Positions 7,670 to 15,215 of a stretch of 64,000 bases of DNA are shown piece after piece; the stretch's first letter is position 1, and every line of letters starts with the position of its first letter. Source of the DNA: Friedmanniella luteola (lineage in GTDB: Bacteria > Actinomycetota > Actinomycetes > Propionibacteriales > Propionibacteriaceae). The position numbers and the translations under genes are program-made. Below the pieces are notes generated by a model. It did no database searches and was not told where the DNA came from. It saw only the letters and a program-made list of their open reading frames with translations. The stretch lies in the NCBI RefSeq assembly GCF_900105065.1, contig NZ_LT629749.1, positions 3,224,001 to 3,288,000 on the forward strand, read 5' to 3'.

Positions 7670-8485
7670 TCAGAGGTTGTAGCGCGCGCGGGCGCGGGCG
7701 CGGGCAGCCGCTTCGTCGACGACGCTGTCGGCGACGTCGGCGAGCTTGCGGTGCTCCATCTGGCTGAGTCGGCGCAGGCGGGCGAGGGCCTCGTCCGGGC
7801 CGACGCCGGCGCGGCTGATGATGATGCCGACCGCGCGGTCGATGGCGCCGCGGTTCTGGACGGCGTGCTCGAGCTGGGCGGCCAGCCGCCGGGTCCGGTC
7901 GAGGACCTGCGCGTTCTGGACCGCGATCGCCGCCGGGACGGCGAACAGCTCGCCGAGGGTGGCCGCGCGGACGTCGAAGGCGTTCTTGGCCAGGGCGTAG
8001 ACATTGATGGCTCCGACCACCCCGTCGGGAGTGATCAGCGGCAGGGAGAGAGCGCTGTGGACCCCGAGCCTGGCGACGCTGCCACCGAACCGGCGCCAGC
8101 GCGGGTCGGCGCCGAGGGAGCCGGACAGCACGGTCTCGCCCTCCTGGGCGGCGGTGATGCAGGGCCCCTGACCCAGGCTGTACTGGATCTCGTCCACCTG
8201 CCGGACGAGGTCGGTGGTGGTGACGACGGTGTCGGAGCGGTCGTCCTGCAGCAGGGTGAGCCCCGCCCCGTCGGCGCCGGGGATGGCGTGGACGGCGAAG
8301 GTCGCGACCTCCCGCAGCAGCTCCTCCAGCCCCAGCCGACCGGCGGCCAGCCGCGACAGCGCCGCCACACTGGCCTCAAGGTCCACGGCCTCCCCGTCCT
8401 GCTCCGCCCGCCCGGACCAGGGCAGGGGTGCGGGCTGCGGGCCGGGGTCGACGGTGGGAGCGTCGGCACCATCGGTGCGGGTCAT
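7670..8485 (-). CDS. GAF and ANTAR domain regulator
   Basis: A 271-residue protein. Residues ~35-185 form a GAF sensor domain: LEELLREVATFAVHAIPGADGAGLTLL, then the characteristic QYSLGQGPCITAAQEGETVLSG...WRRFG and LSLPLITPDGVVGAINVYA. Residues ~195-265 are an ANTAR domain: LEHAVQNRGAIDRAVGIIISRAGVGPDEALARLRRLSQMEHRKLADVADSVV, a three-helix RNA-binding module that acts as a transcription antiterminator on hairpin pairs in leader RNAs. The architecture is very common in actinobacteria and ties a small-molecule or redox signal to readthrough. The frame is open to 8551, but the ATG at 8485 fits the domain boundary. Target transcripts are unknown. Confidence 0.88.
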   Translation of the reverse strand: MTRTDGADAPTVDPGPQPAPLPWSGRAEQDGEAVDLEASVAALSRLAAGRLGLEELLREVATFAVHAIPGADGAGLTLLQDDRSDTVVTTTDLVRQVDEIQYSLGQGPCITAAQEGETVLSGSLGADPRWRRFGGSVARLGVHSALSLPLITPDGVVGAINVYALAKNAFDVRAATLGELFAVPAAIAVQNAQVLDRTRRLAAQLEHAVQNRGAIDRAVGIIISRAGVGPDEALARLRRLSQMEHRKLADVADSVVDEAAARARARARYNL

Positions 8486-8770
8486 GGCGGGTTGACCTCG
8501 AATCTCGCTCGGGGCTGTCAGCGCGAGGCCCAGCCGGCGTCCGGCGCGCACACCGACGAGCTGCGCTGCGTGCCCGTGGCGGCATCGACCCGTGCCCGGC
8601 GCCAGGGGGACCCGCAGCTCCAGCTCGACGCCCGTCCCGCCGGCTATGTCACCTAGGGTACAGAAGGAGGGCGCTCCACCGCACGCATCCGGAGCAAGGG
8701 CCGACGGCCGACGGCCGGCGTCCCGAGGTGCGGGTGCATCGCCGACGTTCGGACGCCGCCCGGTCGGCCG

Positions 8771-9550
8771 TCAGGAGGCGGGGGTGGATCCGGCGGCGAG
8801 GGCACGGTCGGTGGCGTCGCGGACGGCCTGGTAGCAGGAGCAGGCGTGGGTCCGCAGCTGGGCGCGATCGAGGATGGTCAGGGTGCCGCGGGTGTAGCGG
8901 ATGCAGCCCTGGGCGGCGAAGGTGCTGGCGATCCTGCTCACCGAGGCCCGGCGGACGGCGAGCATCTGGGCCAGGAAGTGCTGGGTGAGGCCGAAGGTCG
9001 GGGTGTCCATCCGGTCGGCGGTGGCGAGCAGCCATCGGGCGGCGCGCTGCTCGACGGTGTGGACCCGGTTGCAGGCGGTGTTCCGGGCCAGCTGGGTGAA
9101 CAGGATCTGGGTGTAGCGGCGCATGATCGCGTACAGGGGGCCGTCGACGGACGCGGCGCCGCGGTCGAACGCGTCGGCGCCGATGGCGATGGCGCGGCCG
9201 CCGACCTGGACGTTGGCGCGCTCGGTGGGCGCCTGGGCCCCCAGGAACACCGAGATCCCCGACATGCCCTCGTTCCCGACGGTGGCGGCCTCCACCACCA
9301 GGTCCCCGAGATCGGTGACCAGGGAGATGACCCCGGTCAGCGGGAAGTGGACCGCGGTGACCGGCCGGCCGGGCTCGTACAGCACCGTGCCCAGGTCGAG
9401 CGTGGGCGCGGTCGCCTCCCGCAGCAGCTCGGTGAGGTCGGCGTCGGAGAGCTCGTTCAACAAGCGGTTGCGCCGAGCCAGGTCCAGGCTGGGCGCACCG
9501 GCGGTCGTCCTCGCCGCTGCGACAGCGGCGGCTTCCTCGAGGTCAGGCAT
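8771..9550 (-). CDS. Crp/Fnr-family transcriptional regulator
   Basis: A 259-residue protein with an N-terminal cyclic-nucleotide-binding-like beta-barrel (NRLLNELSDADLTELL...LGTVLYEPGRPVTAVHFPLTGVISLVTDLGDLVVEAATVGNEGMSG) and a C-terminal winged helix (QRAARWLLATADRMDTPTFGLTQHFLAQMLAVRRASVSRIASTFAAQGCIRYTRGTLTILDRAQL). The barrel lacks the clear phosphate-cassette arginine/glutamate of cAMP-binding CRP, and there is no N-terminal Cys cluster as in FNR; cysteines sit only in the tail (THACSCYQ). The effector is thus unknown. The ATG at 9550 has GAGGA upstream; a TTG at 9625 would add 25 residues of no recognisable fold. Confidence 0.85.
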   Translation of the reverse strand: MPDLEEAAAVAAARTTAGAPSLDLARRNRLLNELSDADLTELLREATAPTLDLGTVLYEPGRPVTAVHFPLTGVISLVTDLGDLVVEAATVGNEGMSGISVFLGAQAPTERANVQVGGRAIAIGADAFDRGAASVDGPLYAIMRRYTQILFTQLARNTACNRVHTVEQRAARWLLATADRMDTPTFGLTQHFLAQMLAVRRASVSRIASTFAAQGCIRYTRGTLTILDRAQLRTHACSCYQAVRDATDRALAAGSTPAS

Positions 9551-9771
9551 CCGGACCCATCCTCGAGGGCGCCGCTGCGGCGAGGCGGGCGACGGCGGCA
9601 GGCGGGGCGGGGCGGTGAGGGTCAACGGGCACGAGAACGTCGTCTCTAGCTCCGGAGGGAGCGGTCGGTGTTCACCTCGGACGGAGAGGTCCTGGTTGAC
9701 CCGACACGACGAGCCTGCGGCACCTCGCAGTCTAAGCGCGGTGGCGTACCCGCGCCCCCTGGCCGGGACGA

Positions 9772-9822
9772 GTGCTGAGTTCCCGTCGCCACCGCGTCGA
9801 CCGGACGACGGGAACTCAGCAC
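9772..9822. repeat. Perfect 17-bp inverted repeat (hairpin)
   Basis: GTGCTGAGTTCCCGTCG (9772-9788) is repeated as its exact reverse complement at 9806-9822 with a 17-base loop. It lies in the gap between the Crp/Fnr start and the DinB stop, just downstream of DinB, so it may act as its terminator, although no T-run follows on either strand. It could equally be a dispersed palindromic repeat. Confidence 0.7.
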
Positions 9823-9872
9823 GCGCGGCTGCGCCCGCGGGTGGGTCGAGAGTCGGCCAGCAGCCGGTGCAG

Positions 9873-10397
9873 CTAGCGCGGCTGGTCGTCGAGCGTGAGC
9901 TGGCGTCGGTGGTGCTCGAAGTGCTGGGTGCCGAAGTGGTAGACGTCGAGCAGGCTCATCGTGTCGCGGAAGTAGGGGTCCCAGGAGACGGGGAACGCCA
10001 TGCGCCGTGCCAGGTCCTGCTCCGTCTCCGTCGCCAGGCCGTGCCGCAGGACGGCGATCGCCCGGTCGAGCAGGGCAGCGGACTGGGACGGGCTCAGGAG
10101 GGTGCCGCCGACGCACGAGCCCAGGTAGTTGACCAGGTGGTACGGCCGGCGCACTGCGTGCAGAGCGGCGGAGAAGCGGCGGCTCCAGGTGATCGGGAGC
10201 CGGCCGAAGCCGCGCACGAAGGGTCGCAGGGTGCGGACGACCAGGTAGCCGAACACCATGTGGAACAGCAGCTGACGGTTCGTCCAGCGGGTGCCGGCGG
10301 TGCGGAGCCGGAGGTCGGTCGCAGTCGCGTGCCGGACGAGTGCGTGGAAGGTGACGCGCGCTTCTTCCATCTCCTGGCTGACTGCGGCGACGTCCAT
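9873..10397 (-). CDS. DinB-family protein
   Basis: A 174-residue protein of four helices. EMEEARVTFHALVRHATATDLRLRTAGTRWTNRQLLFHMVFGYLVV gives the first two DinB helices with the WTNxxLLFHMVFG motif and its ligand histidine. DVYHFGTQHFEHHRRQLT near the C-terminus supplies the other histidines. The fold is that of DinB/YfiT-like metal-dependent proteins, many of which transfer thiols such as mycothiol to electrophiles; the substrate here is unknown. The ATG at 10397 has an excellent AAGGAGGG site. The pattern FRDTMSLLDVYHFGTQHFEHHRRQL is the DUF664/DinB_2 type. Confidence 0.82.
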   Translation of the reverse strand: MDVAAVSQEMEEARVTFHALVRHATATDLRLRTAGTRWTNRQLLFHMVFGYLVVRTLRPFVRGFGRLPITWSRRFSAALHAVRRPYHLVNYLGSCVGGTLLSPSQSAALLDRAIAVLRHGLATETEQDLARRMAFPVSWDPYFRDTMSLLDVYHFGTQHFEHHRRQLTLDDQPR

Positions 10398-10781
10398 CGA
10401 GCCCTCCTTCGAACGCTCTCCAGTGGCCTCGACGAGGTCGAGACCACGCGTCAGATCCTGCCGCACCGCGACGATCCCGACCTGGCCCGCCTTGGTCGTG
10501 TCGCCCGGGCCCGTCCCGCGCAACCGGAGGAGGGCTCACCGCCGAGCGGTGAGCCCTCTCGAGCGATCGCCTCGGACCACAGGAGGGGGTCCGTGGTCCA
10601 GGAGGCGCGCTCCGATGAGACGACCACCGCGGTGCTGGAGGGGGCCAGCCACCGCGGGTGGCTCTCAGCTTCAAGTGTCAGCGCCGTGGCGCCGTCAGCA
10701 GCACCCTCATCCGGGGGGTTGATCTGCGGGCCACGGGGTGGTCCGGGCCTGGGCCCACCACGGGAGTGAGATCGCTGTGCC
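10398..10781. other. Gene-free stretch between DinB gene and left att site
   Basis: No convincing coding frame was found. It holds a strong hairpin, GAGGGCTCACCGC (10530-10542) pairing perfectly with 10546-10558 over a 3-base loop, shaped like an intrinsic terminator but without a T-run. The bases 10768-10781 belong to the wider att homology. Confidence 0.5.
10530..10558. terminator. Hairpin, terminator-like
   Basis: A 13-bp perfect stem (GAGGGCTCACCGC) with a CGA loop. GC-rich hairpins without a U-tract are common actinobacterial terminators. It lies between the DinB gene and the tRNA-derived att site and could end transcripts arriving from the tRNA side on the minus strand. Confidence 0.5.
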
Positions 10782-10838
10782 CAGCGGTGTTGATGGTGGA
10801 GCTTAGGGGATTCGAACCCCTGACCTCTTCCATGCCAT
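10782..10838 (-). other. attL: 57-bp copy of the 3' part of tRNA-Ala
   Basis: These 57 bases are identical to 26775-26831. On the minus strand they cover part of the anticodon region, the variable loop, the T arm, the acceptor 3' strand, the encoded CCA and 15 bases of trailer of tRNA-Ala(GGC). Homology continues another 14 bases outward (10768-10781 against 26761-26774) with two mismatches. The 5' half of a tRNA is missing here, so this is not a working tRNA gene but the left boundary of the integrated element. Confidence 0.9.
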
Positions 10839-10923
10839 CGCAGCCCGTCTCGCTCGGGCCGAAGGGAGCCACGCTCGCCCACGTGCGTGCGCGTGCCCTC
10901 CTGAGCGCCCGTTGCGGTGGCGA

Positions 10924-10948
10924 TTGGCTGTCAGCCTGGCTGTCGGTC
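10924..10948 (+). repeat. Candidate integrase arm-type site, left copy 1
   Basis: TTGGCTGTCAG-CC-TGGCTGTC: two GGCTGTC(A) half-sites 11 bases apart, close to one helical turn. The same arrangement occurs at 11207-11231 and 26698-26722, that is, near both ends of the element. This is the expected layout of arm sites for a tyrosine integrase. Confidence 0.5.
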
Positions 10949-11206
10949 GATGGCTCCAACTCGCTGATTTCGACCCGACTAGTACAGGTACTGCCGCGCC
11001 CGGCCGGCTGAGCCTCAACGTTTGCCGCTGTCGGCTGCCCTCAGCGACGCATCCTGACCGGAAGGTATCCGTTGGCAGCAGTGGTGAGGACTGGTGGCTG
11101 CCGTCGCGTGGTCGCTTCTGTGTCAGCCCGTAGCTCTGGCCGCGGCCCTCGACAAACTCGATCTCGTCCGTGCGAGTTCCCCCGGTGATGCCCGTTTGCA
11201 TGACGA

Positions 11207-11231
11207 TTGGCTGTCAGTCTGGCCGTCATGG
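11207..11231 (+). repeat. Candidate integrase arm-type site, left copy 2
   Basis: TTGGCTGTCAG-TC-TGGCCGTCA; matches the copies at 10924 and 26698 with few changes and lies in the same orientation. Confidence 0.5.
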
Positions 11232-11515
11232 CCATCTTGTGCCGTTGCAACCCTGCGGGTCGGGGCGACGCGGCGCTGCCACGCAGAACGGGGAGCAAGA
11301 GAGCACCCTGGGTCCGGAGGACAAGCGCCGGAGGCAGAGGGATCGAACATTCGCGGCCGCAGCCTCTGGGATCTCCCACCCTTCAGTGAGGGCCGGTCCG
11401 TCGTAACGCGACCGGTCTGCTGTCGCGGCTGCTGTCACCAGCCGCAGGCGGGGTGCCGACCGCCTCGGCGCGGCTTAGGCTACCCATATCGGATGGAGGC
11501 GAGAGGAGCCCGACC

Positions 11516-12484
11516 ATGGCGCTTGTTGATTCGGTGACGGAGTGGGTTCAGATAGTTCTGAACGCTGGGGCGATCGTCACTGGCGGAATTGTTTGGAAGA
11601 TGTACTTCGAGAACTTGAAGGCGACGATAGGAACTAAAGATGCGGAGCGGGCCCTGGCCAGCAAGCAAGTCGACTACTGGCGAGAGAAAGCCGTCGAACT
11701 GGAGAAGCGCAGCCCCGAGGCCGTCGAGCGTGTCTTAGCAGACCGCATTTCCATTCGCGAGGACGAGATTGCAAGATTGACGAACGATAAAAACATGGGC
11801 TCCGAGGAGTTGCAGAGGGTCACGGAGGAGGTGAAGCTGCTGCAACGAGATCTCGATCAGACTAAAGGCTTCCGCGCAGTGCTGGCAATGGAGCAACCCG
11901 ACCCCGACGACCCCGAGTATGAGGAGTACCTGGAATACCTAGCGGATAGGGAGGATGGCGTCGTCGAGATGGAAGTGGTGTTCCTAGGGACAGTTGGCGT
12001 CGACAGTGGCCAGCTCATGATCACGGACCCCTTCTACGTCGATGATCAGTGGCAGTCCGAGCCCTATCTAAGCCGACGGTCGTACCGCGACACTCAGACG
12101 GGCGCGATTTTGACGGAAGGAGAAGACTTCGCCGCTTTCGATCAGCCGCTCGAAATCCTGGGCGGCGCGGCGCCGAAGGATCTCATTGTGTCGGGTCGCC
12201 TGGCCCAACTTCCCGATCCGGAGCCACCGGAGACTTTCAAGTACTCTTACAACGGCGCCTGCCAGGCCACCCTGTCGCGGGGTTACGGCGAACTCTTGTA
12301 TCGCGACACGGGCGAAGTCGGTGCCGGGGTCGCGTTTCAGAGCGGGTGGGGCGACGGCTTCTACGGAGTCTTTGGCGAGAAACACGACGGGCGGATAGTG
12401 CGGGTGTATGTGAATTGCGGTGCTGACCCCGTTGCTCTCGCTAAGTCTGAGCCCGAAGACAGCACGCCAGCGCCCACGGCTTGA
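11516..12484 (+). CDS. Membrane-anchored coiled-coil protein with DUF4241-like C-terminal domain
   Basis: A 322-residue protein without a recognised full-length relative. Residues ~12-32 form one membrane helix (VLNAGAIVTGGIVWKMYF), then ~35-130 are highly charged and heptad-like (ERALASKQVDYWREKAVELEKRSPEAVERVLADRISIREDEIARL...ELQRVTEEVKLLQRDL), a probable coiled coil. Residues ~160-310 resemble DUF4241: VDSGQLMITDPFY, then CQATLSRGYGEL and GVAFQSGWGDGFYGVFGEKHDGRIVRVYV, the SGWGDG-Y motif being typical of that family. The ATG at 11516 has GAGAGGAG upstream. Codons are less GC-rich than in host genes. It converges on the zinc-ribbon/TIR pair of the same cargo region. Function unknown; a sensor or effector in defence is possible. 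The DUF4241 call is from memory of the motif only. Confidence 0.7.
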   Translation: MALVDSVTEWVQIVLNAGAIVTGGIVWKMYFENLKATIGTKDAERALASKQVDYWREKAVELEKRSPEAVERVLADRISIREDEIARLTNDKNMGSEELQRVTEEVKLLQRDLDQTKGFRAVLAMEQPDPDDPEYEEYLEYLADREDGVVEMEVVFLGTVGVDSGQLMITDPFYVDDQWQSEPYLSRRSYRDTQTGAILTEGEDFAAFDQPLEILGGAAPKDLIVSGRLAQLPDPEPPETFKYSYNGACQATLSRGYGELLYRDTGEVGAGVAFQSGWGDGFYGVFGEKHDGRIVRVYVNCGADPVALAKSEPEDSTPAPTA

Positions 12485-12679
12485 CGACAGTCGACCAGAG
12501 CCCGCAAGCGGCCTTGGGTCCCGAGATACCTTGCGCTGGCTTGCACTGGCTACTACACTTTCGCTCCGTCGTGAGGCCCTCATGCCCTCGACCAACCAGC
12601 GCACAAGGTCGGCCTGCTGCGCTTGGTTGACTCTGCGGAACCTGAGGGGAGTCGCCGTGGGGGGGCGGTCAACTAGTAG

Positions 12680-13153
12680 CTAGACAGCGAAGGCTGATCC
12701 GCACACCAGACAGAACAGCGGTCCGGTGTGTTCCTCAGGAACCTTCACCGGCTCGTAGCCGTGACACGGTGATGCGACGATGACCATGTCATCGGGTTCT
12801 GTCAACGGCACAGGCGCTTCGAAGGTCTCGCCAGTACTTCGCTTGTAGGTCATGCCCTTGACTCCGCGGAACATTGCCTCCAGATCATCCTGAATGACTG
12901 CCATGGCTTGAGGCATTGCAATCTGTTGGATGAGTTTTACCTGTTGAGTGGTATGCCAAGAGTCCAGTGCGGCCGGTTGTCCACACAATGGGCAGCTGTA
13001 AGCTACCGGAGAGGTTTGGTGCTCAGCCTCTTCATTAGCCGGTCCGTCGTGCCACTTAAACTGCTGCATGCAGTGCGGACACTCTCGGCGTATGAAACCG
13101 TCTGAATCCTGCGGGATCGATATCGAGACCTTGATCTCATGGTTGTCATTCAC
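12680..13153 (-). CDS. Small protein with two zinc-ribbon-like Cys clusters, coupled to the TIR gene
   Basis: About 157 residues, no family recognised. Residues ~25-60 hold CPHC...CPLC (a treble-clef or zinc-ribbon spacing with HxxS between), and the tail has PCHGYEP...FCLVCGSAF, a second CxxC with a Cys-His partner. The middle (AMAVIQDDLEAMFRG) is helical and the N-terminus (IKVSISIPQDSDGFIRREC) is beta-rich. A GTG at 13153 has AGGAGG nine bases upstream; a TTG at 13159 is too close to that site. The gene starts inside the last codons of the TIR gene (GTGAATGA overlap), so the two are translated together and probably act together. A nucleic-acid or protein-binding adaptor role is inference. 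Confidence 0.7.
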   Translation of the reverse strand: MNDNHEIKVSISIPQDSDGFIRRECPHCMQQFKWHDGPANEEAEHQTSPVAYSCPLCGQPAALDSWHTTQQVKLIQQIAMPQAMAVIQDDLEAMFRGVKGMTYKRSTGETFEAPVPLTEPDDMVIVASPCHGYEPVKVPEEHTGPLFCLVCGSAFAV

Positions 13154-14036
13154 CGACAAACTCCTCCTGCCGCACTTCGACGCCGTCGGCCGTTCTGCCG
13201 GTCAGCAAGACCGTAAAATATGGTGGCGTGCTGGATGCAAGAGTGAGGTATCTAGCGGCACTCACTGATTTTCCGGCCGGCAGCTTCGGCACGGGAAAGC
13301 CTTCTTCCCGCCACTCGCGCGTCCCCTCCCTATCGTCGACCAGCTCAAAGTCCAAGTCGTAGACGTCGCCCGGTCCATGATTCGTGAGGGTCATCCGCTG
13401 GGTGCTTTTGTTGGTTTTGCTCAATGTCACGCTTAGACGAGGTTGACCTGAGGTCTGCGAGGAAGGAAGTTTTCGGCCAAGCGGGAGACCGCCTCCTGGG
13501 GTCGCCGGAGGAGTGAGATCGCCCTCGGTGTGCCAGTCCGTGCCGTCGAGATTCACTAGGCACCCTGCTGTGCGTAGCCGGGTTCCGAGGTCTTGCCGCC
13601 GCTCGACCGAGTTGTTGAGGCGCACGACGTGACGCCCGTGGATGTCGCTGAAGCTCCGAATCTGGCCGAGTTCAACGATAATGGTGCGGTCTTCATCGCG
13701 CGCTAGCGCCATCCCGGCCTCGAAAAGCACATTGGGACGAGGCTGCATCTGGGGACTCGTATCGGCATCGCCGGGAAAGGTGAGGGACTCGTGAAGGTGA
13801 GCGACGTCGTCAGGTGTCTGTAGAACCACGACGGCCTGTGCCTGCCCGAACGCGACATTGAGCACGTCACCGATATAAGGTGAGCCCTTACCGGTCATGG
13901 CGATTGCGCGAGACCACTCGATCGGTTCCAGGCCGAGCGAGCGGAGAAAGGCGAACACTCCTCGCCGGGCAGCCTCGTTTCTCCCGTGAATCACGAAAAC
14001 CTTGCGCTGGTCCGCTTCGGTTCGTGCCTGTGTCAC
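13146..14036 (-). CDS. TIR-like nucleotide-binding domain protein with C-terminal beta domain (putative defence effector)
   Basis: A 296-residue protein. Residues 12-160 match the bacterial TIR-like domain once annotated as predicted nucleotide-binding (PF10137 type): RKVFVIHGRNEAARRGVFAFLRSLGLEPIEW, GKGSPYIGDVLNVAFGQAQAVVVLQTPDDVA, and RPNVLFEAGMALARDEDRTIIVELG...SDIHGRHVVRL. E106 in NVLFEAG sits where TIR NADases have their catalytic glutamate, and TPDD is the other conserved loop. Residues ~200-296 (LSVTLSKTNKSTQRMTLTNHGPGDVYDLDFEL...) look like an immunoglobulin-like beta-sandwich with no known name. Such TIR proteins are effectors in anti-phage systems that degrade NAD+ after a signal. 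GTG start at 14036 with AGGAGGGG six bases upstream. It overlaps the downstream zinc-ribbon gene and is AICE cargo. Confidence 0.85.
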   Translation of the reverse strand: MTQARTEADQRKVFVIHGRNEAARRGVFAFLRSLGLEPIEWSRAIAMTGKGSPYIGDVLNVAFGQAQAVVVLQTPDDVAHLHESLTFPGDADTSPQMQPRPNVLFEAGMALARDEDRTIIVELGQIRSFSDIHGRHVVRLNNSVERRQDLGTRLRTAGCLVNLDGTDWHTEGDLTPPATPGGGLPLGRKLPSSQTSGQPRLSVTLSKTNKSTQRMTLTNHGPGDVYDLDFELVDDREGTREWREEGFPVPKLPAGKSVSAARYLTLASSTPPYFTVLLTGRTADGVEVRQEEFVGE

Positions 14037-14211
14037 GCTCGCCCCTCCTGAGGGTTGGTTGTCCTAGATTCTAGATCGGGAGCTAGGCGCCAAAATGCCC
14101 GTCGAACGATAGTCCGGTCGCCGCTTCCACAGTCGCTCGAGATCGGACCACCCGTAGCTGGCGCCCATGGCCGAATCGATGACGGTTGAGCCATCGCCTC
14201 CTCGGCTCGGT

Positions 14212-14649
14212 TCACGCAGTCTCGCGATGATGCTGGTGCCGGCGCGGCCCGCAGCGGAGCGAGGACACGCGTTGGCAGGCCGAGCGCAGCGAGGCCCTTG
14301 ATCTAGTAGAGCCAGATTCGGCAAGGCGAGCCCGTCGAAGTGCCGCGGCGGGCGTCCCGCTCTGCTTCCGCTGATCGCCACTGAGTCGCGCTCGGGCCCT
14401 GCAGGACGCGGTCGCTCGCATCGGAGCGGCAGATGTCAGCACCGGTCGACCGGTTCGTCTGAGCCGAACTGTGAGGTTGGCCTGTTGCTGCTTGCGGCGG
14501 GCCCGGTCGATTCGGCTGAGTCGGATGCTGACGGTATTGCGGCGTAGCCCGAGCATGGAAGCGATCTGACGGTGACTAGCTCCCCAGCTGCGAAGCTGAA
14601 GCAGCTGTGAGTTGGTGACCCTTGGCCGGCCTGTTGGCTCGGTCTCCAT
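14212..14649 (-). CDS. Small HTH protein (C-terminal half doubtful)
   Basis: The frame opens METEPTGRPRVTNSQLLQLRSWGASHRQIASMLGLRRNTVSIRLSRIDRARRKQ, a clear helix-turn-helix like sigma region 4 or a resolvase/phage terminase HTH. After about residue 60 the sequence becomes Arg/Ser/Ala-rich without structure, suggesting that a frameshift or fusion has replaced the original end, or that the tail is disordered. Its ATG overlaps the stop of the upstream gene (TGATG), so the pair is translationally coupled, which supports a real start. It lies upstream of the TIR gene on the same strand with a 175-base gap. Function unknown; a regulator or DNA-binding accessory protein is plausible. Confidence 0.5.
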   Translation of the reverse strand: METEPTGRPRVTNSQLLQLRSWGASHRQIASMLGLRRNTVSIRLSRIDRARRKQQQANLTVRLRRTGRPVLTSAAPMRATASCRARARLSGDQRKQSGTPAAALRRARLAESGSTRSRASLRSACQRVSSLRCGPRRHQHHRETA

Positions 14650-15215
14650 CAGGCCCGCCTGCGTCCTTTCACCGAGTCTTGGCGGCGTGGCCTCTGCGTC
14701 GTTGGAGCCGTCGCTGTAGCGCCTGACCCCGAGAGCGCCGCAGCTAGTCGGCCGTCGACCTGGACGGCCTGGTCGGGTGGCAGTTGGTCGACGTTCATTG
14801 CGAGGGCATGCTCGGCGGCCTGTTTGAGGAGGGTGGCGGCCTGGTCAGCATGGTGAGCGGTGCGTTGGCGTTCCCGCTCTGCGCCTGCTGGATCACTGGC
14901 GGCGGCGGTTCGGCCGCGCGCGGCCTCTTGCAACCGGTGCCCGTCGACCTCGACATTGGGCCGAGCGGCAACCATGAACACGCCGCCGCCCGCTCGTTGT
15001 CCCGGATGCACCCGCACTAGGTGTACTGACAGGCGGCCATCCGCGGCCATGCGAGAGGCAGTGCGGCGCGCCGCATTCAGCTCGACTCGAGTGGCCCGGC
15101 GTCCTAGATGACGATCCAGAGCGGCCGCCACGCCGACCAGTCGGCCTGGGCAAGGGCCGTCGAGCAGCACGCGTTGCCACCGACCCTGATTCGATACCCT
15201 CGCAACCTTGCCCAC
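14649..15215 (-). CDS. Hypothetical protein with winged-helix-like N-terminus
   Basis: The credible part is about 188 residues, starting near the GTG at 15215 (VGKVARVSNQGRWQRVLLDG). Residues ~10-75 (GRLVGVAAALDRHLGRRATRVELNAARRTASRMAADGRLSVHLVRVH) look like a replication- or repressor-type winged helix. The rest is alanine/glutamine-rich with one amphipathic helix (ADQAATLLKQAAEHALAMNVDQLPPDQAVQVDGRLAAAL). The frame remains open to 15548, but that extension is Pro/Arg-rich and looks non-coding. It is coupled to the HTH gene through a one-base stop/start overlap. No family recognised; start uncertain. Confidence 0.5.
   Translation of the reverse strand: MGKVARVSNQGRWQRVLLDGPCPGRLVGVAAALDRHLGRRATRVELNAARRTASRMAADGRLSVHLVRVHPGQRAGGGVFMVAARPNVEVDGHRLQEAARGRTAAASDPAGAERERQRTAHHADQAATLLKQAAEHALAMNVDQLPPDQAVQVDGRLAAALSGSGATATAPTTQRPRRQDSVKGRRRA

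Larger units (their letters stand above)
10839..11515. other. Left end of the AICE: non-coding region with integrase-site-like repeats
   Basis: No convincing gene was found between attL and the first cargo gene. It contains two copies of a 25-base motif (10924-10948 and 11207-11231) that also occurs near attR, within a longer imperfect direct repeat beginning GCCCGTT(T)GC. Short open frames here lack ribosome-binding sites and family features. Confidence 0.6.

Noticed and set aside
10782-10838. A second tRNA-Ala gene
   Set aside because: Only the 3' portion is present; D arm and 5' acceptor strand are missing. It is the att copy.
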